Of a DNA stretch of 10,393 bases, positions 1-6,040 are shown piece after piece. The position numbers were made by a program, and so were the translations under genes. The stretch lies in assembly GCA_036380695.1 (NCBI GenBank), contig DASVEG010000298.1:1-10393 (forward strand), given 5' to 3'. Position 1 is the first letter of the stretch, and every line of letters begins with the position of its first letter. Source of the stretch: DASVEG01 sp036380695. Its GTDB lineage: Bacteria; Actinomycetota; Acidimicrobiia; Acidimicrobiales; CADCTF01. The notes under the pieces are model-generated. The model had not been told where the DNA came from, did no database searches, and saw only the letters and a program-made list of their open reading frames with translations.

Positions 1-1
1 G

Positions 2-703
2 GGCATCGTTCCCGCCGCCCTCGAGATGATGGACGCCGAGATCACGCGCGCCGTCGAGGACTACGTGCAGGCCGGGTTCCCGCGCGACGCCGCGGCGATC
101 CTCCTCGTCGAGGTCGACGGCCACGAAGGCGCGGTCGACGAGGTCGCTGCCGCGGTGCAGAAGATTGCGCTCGACAACAACGCGCGCGGCGTGCGCGTCG
201 CCGCGGACGCGAGCGAGCGCGCGCTGCTGTGGAAGGGCCGCAAGTCGGCCTTCGGCGCCATCGCGCGGATCGCCCCGAACTACTACCTGCACGACGCCGT
301 CGTCCCCCGCACGAAGCTCGTCGAAGTCCTGCGCGTCGTCTACGACGTGGCGCGCCGCCACGACCTCGTGATGATGAACGTCTTCCACGCGGGCGACGGC
401 AACCTGCACCCGTTGATCGTGTTCGACAAGCGCGTGCCGGGGACGATGGAGCGCGTGCACGCGGCGGGCAGCGAGATCCTCGCCGCGTGCGTCGCCGCGG
501 GCGGGATGTTGTCCGGTGAGCACGGCATCGGCCTCGAGAAGCGCGACTACATGCACCTCGTCTTCTCCGAGGACGACCTCGCCGCGCAGCAACGCCTTCG
601 CGAAGCGTTCGACCCCGATCACGCGTGCAACCCGATGAAGATCCTCCCGGCCGGGTCGAGGTGCGGAGACCTGCAGGCGGTGCCGGCGGGCGCATGGATC
701 TGA
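2..703 (+). CDS. glcD: Glycolate oxidase subunit GlcD, C-terminal part (5' end outside window)
   Basis: FAD-linked catalytic subunit of a glycolate oxidase-type 2-hydroxyacid dehydrogenase (VAO/PCMH flavoprotein superfamily). Only the C-terminal 233 residues are visible; the frame is open from base 2, so the FAD-binding half lies upstream and the first in-frame ATG at 26 is internal. Family hallmarks seen are the opening GIVPAALEMMD, the HAGDGNLHP stretch (codons near 387-413) that belongs to the substrate/flavin pocket, and SGEHGIGLEKR near 511-543, then the usual FDP...NPMKILP ending. About 15 residues follow that ending, a short tail of no known role. The stop overlaps glcE by 10 bp, so the two are probably translationally coupled. 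Related D-lactate dehydrogenases share this fold, but the glcE and glcF genes directly downstream favour GlcD. The exact substrate is not proven. Confidence 0.93.
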   Translation, partial: GIVPAALEMMDAEITRAVEDYVQAGFPRDAAAILLVEVDGHEGAVDEVAAAVQKIALDNNARGVRVAADASERALLWKGRKSAFGAIARIAPNYYLHDAVVPRTKLVEVLRVVYDVARRHDLVMMNVFHAGDGNLHPLIVFDKRVPGTMERVHAAGSEILAACVAAGGMLSGEHGIGLEKRDYMHLVFSEDDLAAQQRLREAFDPDHACNPMKILPAGSRCGDLQAVPAGAWI

Positions 704-1566
704 CCGGGGCCGCGCCCGTCGTGTGCGTCGGCGGGCGGACGCAGTGGGATGTGGGCGGGGCACCGGTCGCGGGCGCCGTGGAGGTCCGCGCGCCGGCGGG
801 CGTCCTCGACTACGAGCCAGCGGAGATGGTGGTCCGCGTCGGCGCCGGCACCACCGTCGCCGAGCTCGACGGCGTGCTCGGCGCGCACGGGCAAATGGTC
901 CCCCTCGATGCGCCCGACCCCGACCGCGCCACTGTTGGCGGCGTGCTCGCCGTTGGCCGGAGCGGGTTGCGACGCCTCCGCTACGGCCCGGTGCGTGACA
1001 CCTTGCTCGAGGCGCGCCTCGCGATGGCCGACGGCACCGTGGTCAAGGCGGGCGGACCCGTCGTGAAGAACGTGACGGGCTACGACCTCTGCCGGTTGTT
1101 CGTCGGCTCGCTCGGCACGATCGGGTTCCTCGCCGAGGCGGTGCTGCGGTGCCAGCCACGGCCGCGTGTGGCCCGCTGGATCCGTTCGGATGGCGCCGAC
1201 CCGTTCGACGCGCGCCGCCGCTTGTTCCGGCCGTCGTCGATCCTGTGGGACGGCGCCGCGACGTGGGTGCTCCTCGAAGGCTCGGAGGCGGAGGTCGCCG
1301 CCGAGCGCGACCAGCTCGACCGCGCGTGGGTCGACGTCGATGGCCCGCCGCCCGTCCCGCGCGGTTCGCGATCGTCGATGCGACCGTCGGAGCTGCGATC
1401 GTTGTCTGGCGACTTCGTGGCCGAGGTCGGCGTCGGGACGGTCCACCGGGCAGCGGGCGACGCGCTCGGGCCGGGCGTGCCCCCCTCGACGGTCGCGATC
1501 TTCGAGCGCGTCAAGGCGGCGTTCGACCCCACCGGCCGCATGAACCCGGGGCGGCAGCCGTGGTGA
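694..1566 (+). CDS. glcE: Glycolate oxidase FAD-binding subunit GlcE
   Basis: Second FAD-binding subunit of the GlcDEF complex, 290 residues. This is somewhat short for GlcE, which is usually around 350. PCMH-type FAD-binding features appear in order: a GGRTQWDVGG loop (residues 13-22), VRVGAGTTVAELD (47-59), ATVGGVLA (79-86), RYGPVRDTLL (96-105), and VKNVTGYDLCRLFVGSLGTIG (124-144), a strongly GlcE-like block. The C-terminus ends FDPTGRMNPG as in the family. The ATG at 694 was chosen because it gives a 10-bp overlap with glcD and a normal N-terminus; the in-frame ATG at 625 would add 23 residues that merely shadow the glcD tail. The stop overlaps the start of glcF. In the known complex GlcE works with GlcD in flavin-dependent oxidation of glycolate to glyoxylate; its separate role is less clear. 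Confidence 0.92.
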   Translation: MDLTGAAPVVCVGGRTQWDVGGAPVAGAVEVRAPAGVLDYEPAEMVVRVGAGTTVAELDGVLGAHGQMVPLDAPDPDRATVGGVLAVGRSGLRRLRYGPVRDTLLEARLAMADGTVVKAGGPVVKNVTGYDLCRLFVGSLGTIGFLAEAVLRCQPRPRVARWIRSDGADPFDARRRLFRPSSILWDGAATWVLLEGSEAEVAAERDQLDRAWVDVDGPPPVPRGSRSSMRPSELRSLSGDFVAEVGVGTVHRAAGDALGPGVPPSTVAIFERVKAAFDPTGRMNPGRQPW

Positions 1567-2789
1567 CGGACGCGCCCCGCGAGGCCCGGCGGCCGTTCGC
1601 CGTCACCGACGACGAGCTCGCGTCGTGCGTGGCGTGCGGCCTCTGCCTGCCGCACTGCCCGACCTTCCGCGTCACCGGCGAGGAGACGCGCTCACCTCGG
1701 GGCCGCATAACCGCGATGCGCGAGGTGCAGTGGAACGACGCACCGCTCGACGACACGTTCACCCGCCTCATGGACGAGTGCGTGCAGTGCCGGGGGTGCG
1801 AGACGGCGTGCCCGTCCGGCGTGCCCTTTGGGCACCTGATGGAGGGAGCCCGCGACGCGCTCGCCTCGGGGACGCGGTACCAGCCGTGGTGGAAGCGCGC
1901 CGCGTACGGCGTGCTCGGGCATCACCGCCTCGTGCTCGCCGCGTCGTCGGCTCTCGCCGTCGCGCAGCGCGCCCGCCTCGTCCCGAAACGCTTCGCGGGC
2001 AACCTGCCCGCACGCATCCCGATCCGTCGGGCGCCCCTGCGCGCGAGCGGTGCCGACGTGTACCTGTTCACCGGGTGCGTGATGGACGCGTGGATGCGCG
2101 ACACGCACCGCGCCGTGCAGGCGGTCGTCGAGGCCACCGGCGCGGGTGTCGCGTTCCCGCGTGAGGGCGGCGACTGCTGCGGCGCGCTGCACGTGCACGC
2201 CGGGCTCAGGGACGGCGCGACGCGCCTCGCGGCGCGGGTGATGGCGTCGATGCCAGGCGACGCGCCGGTGCTCGTGGACTCCGCGGGCTGCGGGGCGGCA
2301 CTGAAGGACTACGGGCACCTGCTCGGCACGACCGAGGCCAGGGCTTTCAGCGAGAGGGTGCTCGACGTCCACGAGTGGCTCGCGGCCAACGCCGACCAGC
2401 TCCCGACGGCCCCCAGGCTGCGGTACGCGGTCGCGGTGCAGGACCCGTGCCACCTGCGTCACGTGCAACGGGCCCACCTCGCGGTGCGCACAGTCGTCGG
2501 CCGGTACGCGGACCTCGTCGAGCTCGACGACGATGGCCTGTGTTGCGGCGCGGGCGGCGCCTACGCAGCCCAGCATCCCGAACTGGCCGAGCCCATCCGC
2601 GACCGGAAGGTGGCGGCGGTCGCGCGCACGGGCGCGCCCGTCGTCGCCAGCGCCAACCCGGGATGCGCGATGTGGCTGAGGGCCGCGGGCCTCGACGTCC
2701 GCTACCCGTTGGAGATCGTCGCGGAGGCATTGCTGCAGAGGTCCAGCGAGAACGGAGCCAGCCAGAACGGGGGAGACGCGAGTGGCTGA
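1563..2789 (+). CDS. glcF: Glycolate oxidase iron-sulfur subunit GlcF
   Basis: Electron-transfer subunit that takes electrons from the GlcD/GlcE flavins and passes them towards the membrane quinone pool (family knowledge). It has 408 residues from the GTG at 1563; a GTG one codon earlier (1560) is equally possible. Two ferredoxin-like [4Fe-4S] motifs are intact: Cys22, 25, 28, 32 followed by Pro, and Cys73, 76, 79, 83 followed by Pro. Two CCG domains follow: Cys172 with Cys205-Cys206 (GGDCCG), and Cys296 (DPCH) with Cys327-Cys328 (LCCGAGG). This arrangement is diagnostic for the GlcF/LldE/heterodisulfide-reductase-like family. The start overlaps the glcE stop (GTGA) and the 3' end overlaps the next gene by 8 bp. 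No signal peptide or membrane helix is seen, so membrane association would be peripheral. Confidence 0.94.
   Translation: MTDAPREARRPFAVTDDELASCVACGLCLPHCPTFRVTGEETRSPRGRITAMREVQWNDAPLDDTFTRLMDECVQCRGCETACPSGVPFGHLMEGARDALASGTRYQPWWKRAAYGVLGHHRLVLAASSALAVAQRARLVPKRFAGNLPARIPIRRAPLRASGADVYLFTGCVMDAWMRDTHRAVQAVVEATGAGVAFPREGGDCCGALHVHAGLRDGATRLAARVMASMPGDAPVLVDSAGCGAALKDYGHLLGTTEARAFSERVLDVHEWLAANADQLPTAPRLRYAVAVQDPCHLRHVQRAHLAVRTVVGRYADLVELDDDGLCCGAGGAYAAQHPELAEPIRDRKVAAVARTGAPVVASANPGCAMWLRAAGLDVRYPLEIVAEALLQRSSENGASQNGGDASG
2769..2775 (+). promoter_or_regulatory. Strong ribosome binding site for the 69-residue ORF
   Basis: GGGGGAG lies inside the 3' end of glcF with 6 nt to the GTG at 2782. 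The other overlaps in this operon have weak or no Shine-Dalgarno, so this site may set a separate, higher translation rate for the small protein. It also fixes the start codon choice. Confidence 0.55.
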
Positions 2790-2991
2790 TGTCGACGGCA
2801 TCCGGAGCCGGCTGGAGACGATCGCCGAGGAGCTCGCCGACGCCGCGCTGGACGCGCTGCAGCAGGCGATCGACCGTGGCGAGACGAGCCGGCCGGACGA
2901 GGAGCGCACGCTGACGCGCGCCCGTTCCGCGGTCGAGCGCGCCATCACGATCCTCGCGAAAAGCCCCGGCGCGGACGACGAGTCCCTGTGA
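2782..2991 (+). CDS. Small conserved-looking helical protein of unknown function
   Basis: A 69-residue protein starting with GTG and preceded by the best Shine-Dalgarno in the operon (GGGGGAG at 2769-2775, 6 nt before the start), which supports real translation. It overlaps glcF by 8 bp and the ABC ATPase gene by 4 bp. The sequence is predicted by eye to be almost entirely alpha-helical with heptad-like hydrophobics (residues 4-30 and 42-60) and a charged, proline-containing turn near residues 33-40. It has no Cys, no membrane segment and no signal peptide. I cannot name a family. Its place between glycolate oxidase and an exporter, coupled to both, suggests it is co-produced with one of them, perhaps as an accessory or assembly protein. 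That role is inference. Confidence 0.75.
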   Translation: MADVDGIRSRLETIAEELADAALDALQQAIDRGETSRPDEERTLTRARSAVERAITILAKSPGADDESL

Positions 2992-3737
2992 CGATGGACG
3001 GCGTGGAGCCGGTGGATGTCTTGGTGGCGCGCGGGCTGCGGAAGCGCTTCCGGGGCGTGCAGGCGGTCGACGGGATCGACCTCACCGTTCGCGCCGGCGA
3101 GCGCGTCGGGCTGCTCGGACCCAACGGCGCGGGCAAGACGACGACACTGCTCATGCTGCTCGGCGCGGTGACGCCGGACGAGGGGTCGGTCGAGATCGTC
3201 GGCCACCGCCTTCCACAGCAGCGGAGCCAGGCGATGATGGACGTCGGGTTCGCCGCCGGCTACCTGCCCCTCACGGAGCGCCTCCGCGTCCGCGAATTCC
3301 TGCGCATGTACGGCGAGATCTATGGCATCGCCGACACGGCGCCGCTGATCGCGGCGGGGTTGGAGCGGTTCCGCATCACCGACCTCGCGGAGCGCCTCGG
3401 CTCCGAGCTGTCGTCCGGGCAGCGCACCCTCGTGGGGATCGTGAAGGCCACGCTCCACCGCCCGCGCCTCCTCGTCCTCGACGAGCCGACCAACGCCCTC
3501 GACCCCGACGTCGCGGCCCGGGTGCGGACGGGGCTGCTCGAGCTGTGCGAGGACGAAGAGCTCGCGCTGCTCGTCACGAGCCACAACATGGTCGAAGTGG
3601 AGCGTGTCTGCGAGCGCGTCGTCTTCATGTCGCGCGGCCGCGTCGTCGCCGACGGCTCGCCCGCTGACGTCGCGGGGCAGTTCGACCGCGCCGACCTCGA
3701 AGGCGTGTTCCTGCACCTCGCCGAGCACCACTCGTGA
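2988..3737 (+). CDS. ABC-2 type exporter ATP-binding protein
   Basis: Cytoplasmic ATPase of an ABC exporter, 249 residues from the GTG at 2988 (ATG at 2994 is an alternative two codons in). Motifs: Walker A GPNGAGKTT (44-52), signature LSSGQ (141-145), Walker B LLVLDEPT (161-168), D-loop region NALDP, and H-loop His199 in TSHNM. The segment after Walker A that normally carries the Q-loop reads VGFAAGYLPLTERL (86-99), with no glutamine; other ABC-2 ATPases with a serine/alanine-rich sequence at this point exist as I recall, so this is probably a subfamily trait and not damage. The stop overlaps the permease start (GTGA), so the two form a transporter. The cargo cannot be read from sequence; lipid, polysaccharide or drug export are all possible for this class (COG1131-like). 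Confidence 0.92.
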   Translation: MTMDGVEPVDVLVARGLRKRFRGVQAVDGIDLTVRAGERVGLLGPNGAGKTTTLLMLLGAVTPDEGSVEIVGHRLPQQRSQAMMDVGFAAGYLPLTERLRVREFLRMYGEIYGIADTAPLIAAGLERFRITDLAERLGSELSSGQRTLVGIVKATLHRPRLLVLDEPTNALDPDVAARVRTGLLELCEDEELALLVTSHNMVEVERVCERVVFMSRGRVVADGSPADVAGQFDRADLEGVFLHLAEHHS

Positions 3738-4564
3738 CCGCGGCCGCATACCCTCTCGAGCGGAAGTCGAGCTCGTGGCTGCGGGTGCGGGCGATCGCGC
3801 GCCGGCACTGGTACGTCATGCGGCGGAGCCCGCACCGGCTCTTCGACGTCACGATCTGGCCCGTGGTCGACGTGCTGCTGTTCGGCTCGCTCGGCACGTT
3901 CTTCGCCCGCGCCGAAGGCGGTTCCGCGGGCCAGTCGGCCTTCGGCTACCTGCTCGCGGGGATCGTGTTGTGGCACGTCGTGTACCAGTCGCAGATCGGG
4001 CTCTCGACCGGCTTTCTCGAAGAGACGTGGAGCCGCAACCTGCTCAACCTCATGGTCACGCCGATGAAGGAGTGGGAGTACGTCGCCGGCGTCGTGTTGC
4101 TCGGCCTCGTGAAGCTCGCGCTCGGCGTGGGGCTCGTCGCCTTGCTGGCGGTGATCGCGTTCGCGTTCGACATCACCGACGTCGGCCTCACGCTGCTCCC
4201 GGTCGCCGCGGTGTTGCTCGTGACGGGATGGGCGATCGCGCTGTTCGTCGTCGGGCTCGTGTTGCGGTTCGGCGCGGGCGCCGAGGCGTTGGCGTGGGGC
4301 GTGCTGTTCGTCGTGATGCCGTTGTCCGGCGCGTTCTATCCGATCGAGTCGCTCCCGGGGGCACTGCAGCCGATCGCGCGTCTCCTGCCGACGACCCACG
4401 CGTTCGCCGCGGCGCGGTCGGTGCTCGACGGCGGAGGGATCCCGTGGACGCGGCTCGGCCTGGCCGCGCTCGCGACCGCCGGCCTCGTGGGGCTCGGCGT
4501 CGCGTGGGTCGCCGCCATGCTGCGCGTGTTCCGCCGCCGCGGCTTCGTCACGCGCTACAGCTGA
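3734..4564 (+). CDS. ABC-2 type exporter permease
   Basis: Integral membrane partner of the preceding ATPase, 276 residues from a GTG that overlaps its stop. Six hydrophobic segments are visible, near residues 42-58, 68-84, 116-145, 150-178, 184-203 and 241-263, matching the ABC2_membrane topology. A conserved-looking cytoplasmic stretch, EETWSRNLLNLMVTPMKEWE (96-115), lies between segments 2 and 3 and is typical of the permeases paired with this type of ATPase. The N-terminal 30 residues are basic and cytoplasmic, and the C-terminus FRRRGF is positively charged, also as expected inside the cell. It is the last gene of the six-gene operon and runs convergently towards the LOG gene after a 37-bp gap. 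The substrate is unknown. Confidence 0.92.
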   Translation: MTAAAYPLERKSSSWLRVRAIARRHWYVMRRSPHRLFDVTIWPVVDVLLFGSLGTFFARAEGGSAGQSAFGYLLAGIVLWHVVYQSQIGLSTGFLEETWSRNLLNLMVTPMKEWEYVAGVVLLGLVKLALGVGLVALLAVIAFAFDITDVGLTLLPVAAVLLVTGWAIALFVVGLVLRFGAGAEALAWGVLFVVMPLSGAFYPIESLPGALQPIARLLPTTHAFAAARSVLDGGGIPWTRLGLAALATAGLVGLGVAWVAAMLRVFRRRGFVTRYS

Positions 4565-4570
4565 CCCCGA

Positions 4571-4595
4571 CGGAACGCCCCGCGTTCCCGTTCCG
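4571..4595. terminator. Nested inverted repeat in convergent gap, possible bidirectional terminator
   Basis: The gap between two convergent genes holds one left arm that can pair with either of two right arms. GGAACGC (4572-4578) pairs perfectly with GCGTTCC (4582-4588) across a 3-nt loop. CGGAACG (4571-4577) pairs perfectly with CGTTCCG (4589-4595) across an 11-nt loop. No T-tract follows on either strand, so it would be the tailless kind of terminator often proposed for GC-rich actinobacteria. Position supports the call; function is inference. Confidence 0.4.
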
Positions 4596-4601
4596 GCGGA
4601 T

Positions 4602-5774
4602 TCAGAGGTCGTCGCCGTCGCCCTCCTCGGCGGCGCGGGCGCGGACGTCGGTCTCCATGGGAGCGCCGCCGGCGGCGGCTTCGCGCGTCGGGGGCCGGTC
4701 GGCGGCGACGGGCGCCGAGCCCAGCGCGTTGATGGTGTCGATCAGCGACCGCAGCCGGCCGTGGTTCATGCGGTCGAACGTGAACGCGATCCGCGGGAGG
4801 TCGACGTGGTCGTTCCCGTTCACCTCCGGGGGCAAGGGGCCCGTCCGATCGATGTGGCCCCGCACCACGATGTCGGAGAACTCGCGGTCGAGCGCGGCGA
4901 TCTCCTCGTCGGTCGGCGCCGCCCGCACCCGCATGACGAGCCGGTCGCCGACGAACCGGCGGGAGTGGTAGTTGCGGTAGAAGCCGGCGATCTCCCCGAT
5001 GGCCTCCTGCGCGTCGTCGGTGATGCGGTACAGCGCGCAGTCGTCCTCGGCGATGAGGCCCCGCTCGGCCACTTCGTCCTTCAAGAACCGCTCCCATGCC
5101 TGCCAGTAGCTGCCGCCGGGGACCTCGAGGAAGACGATGGGCGACGGCTCCGCCTTGCCGGTCTGCATGAGCGTCAGCAGCTCGAACGATTCGTCGAGCG
5201 TGCCGAAGCCACCGGGCAGGACGACGAACCCGTCCGACTCCTTCATCAGCATCAGCTTGCGGGTGAAGAAGTACTTCATCTCGACGAGCTTCGGGTCGTC
5301 GACGATGAACTCGTTCGCCCCCTGCTCGAACGGCAAGCGGATGTTGATGCCGAACGACATGGCGCGCCCCGCGCCTTCCAACCCCGCGGCCATGATCCCC
5401 GGCCCCGCGCCAGTGATCGTCATCCAGCCGCGAGCGGCGAGCGCGGACGCGACCTCACGCGCCTGCGCGTAGAGCGGGTCGTCGGGGCGGGTGCGGGCGG
5501 ACCCGAAGATCGTCACCTTCGGGACGTCGCGGTACGGCGCGAACACCTCGAACGCCGCTTGCATCTCCGCGAGCGCGGCGCTCGCGATCTTGAGGTCGAG
5601 CCGGTCGGAATCGTTCTCCGCCAGCTCGACGACGTTGGCGAGCATGTCCGCGATGAGGTCGCGGTTGCGACCGACCGGGAGCCCGTCGAGGAAGGCATCG
5701 ATGCGCTCCGCCACCTCGGGCGGGATCTCCGGTCGGCGGGGACGGGTCGGCACGGCCTCTACCCTCTCATCCAT
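4602..5774 (-). CDS. Long LOG-family (TIGR00730-like) Rossmann-fold protein
   Basis: A 390-residue member of the LOG/lysine decarboxylase-like superfamily. Classical members release cytokinin bases from their ribose-5'-phosphates (phosphoribohydrolase); the activity here is not proven. Seen: a Rossmann start VTIFGSART (87-95), nucleotide-binding TGAGPGIM (121-128), the Arg172-Lys173 pair, and the hallmark PGGFGTLDE (187-195). Canonical LOG proteins are about 190-220 residues; this one adds an N-terminal helical region of about 80 residues and a C-terminal region of about 150, ending in an acidic, probably disordered tail. Extended LOG-like proteins of this kind occur in actinobacteria. The ATG at 5774 shares two bases with the divergent ATG at 5773. 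A GTG at 5753, eight residues in, has a GAGAGGG 8 nt upstream and may be the true start. No lysine decarboxylase activity should be assumed from older family names. Confidence 0.88.
   Translation of the reverse strand: MDERVEAVPTRPRRPEIPPEVAERIDAFLDGLPVGRNRDLIADMLANVVELAENDSDRLDLKIASAALAEMQAAFEVFAPYRDVPKVTIFGSARTRPDDPLYAQAREVASALAARGWMTITGAGPGIMAAGLEGAGRAMSFGINIRLPFEQGANEFIVDDPKLVEMKYFFTRKLMLMKESDGFVVLPGGFGTLDESFELLTLMQTGKAEPSPIVFLEVPGGSYWQAWERFLKDEVAERGLIAEDDCALYRITDDAQEAIGEIAGFYRNYHSRRFVGDRLVMRVRAAPTDEEIAALDREFSDIVVRGHIDRTGPLPPEVNGNDHVDLPRIAFTFDRMNHGRLRSLIDTINALGSAPVAADRPPTREAAAGGAPMETDVRARAAEEGDGDDL
5760..5765 (+). promoter_or_regulatory. Candidate -10 element for leaderless zinc-ribbon transcript
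   Basis: TACCCT fits the actinobacterial TANNNT -10 pattern and ends 7 nt before the ATG at 5773, the spacing expected if transcription starts at the start codon. There is no Shine-Dalgarno before that ATG, which agrees with a leaderless mRNA. No convincing -35 is seen. The element lies inside the 5' coding end of the divergent LOG gene. Confidence 0.45.
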
Positions 5775-5991
5775 GCCTGCCGTGCCCGAACCGGATCCCG
5801 TCCCGGAGACGGGAACCGTGACGCGTACGTGCCGGCGGTGCGGGACCGCCGCGGACGCGCCGGCCGACGGGCTGCCCGAGGGATGGTCGTTCGAGTTCGA
5901 GGACGGCGTTCGTTACGTGTGCGGCCCGTGCGTGCGCACGAACATCCGAGCCATCGAGGGAAAGCTCCCGCAGGAGTACTGGGAGTACTGA
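5773..5991 (+). CDS. Small zinc-ribbon protein, function unknown
   Basis: A 72-residue protein with two CxxC knuckles, Cys20/Cys23 and Cys50/Cys53, separated by 26 residues that include a GWSFEFEDGVRYV strand-like stretch. This spacing suggests a zinc ribbon. After the second knuckle comes VRTNIRAIEGKLPQEYW, which resembles the ends of small uncharacterised actinobacterial zinc-ribbon proteins as I recall them; I know no assigned function. The first 17 residues are proline- and glutamate-rich and probably unstructured. The ATG at 5773 was chosen over upstream in-frame starts because those would run antisense through the LOG gene, and because a leaderless -10 fits it. It is followed closely by two unknown genes on the same strand, likely one transcript. 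Confidence 0.75.
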   Translation: MPAVPEPDPVPETGTVTRTCRRCGTAADAPADGLPEGWSFEFEDGVRYVCGPCVRTNIRAIEGKLPQEYWEY

Positions 5992-6040
5992 GCTGCCGAA
6001 CGCCACCGTCGACCGCCGCGGCGAAGCCCACCTGTGGCTC

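Noticed and set aside
2..703. glcD as a truncated pseudogene
   Set aside because: The frame is open to the window edge and starts in the middle of a conserved block, so it is cut by the window and not broken.
1692..3749. Minus-strand open frame of 685 codons opposite glcF and the ABC ATPase
   Set aside because: Arg/His/Asp-rich low-complexity translation typical of antisense frames in GC-rich genes; the plus strand holds clearly conserved proteins over the whole stretch.
3320..4399. Minus-strand open frame of 359 codons opposite the ABC genes
   Set aside because: Charged low-complexity shadow opposite genes with intact ABC motifs and membrane segments.
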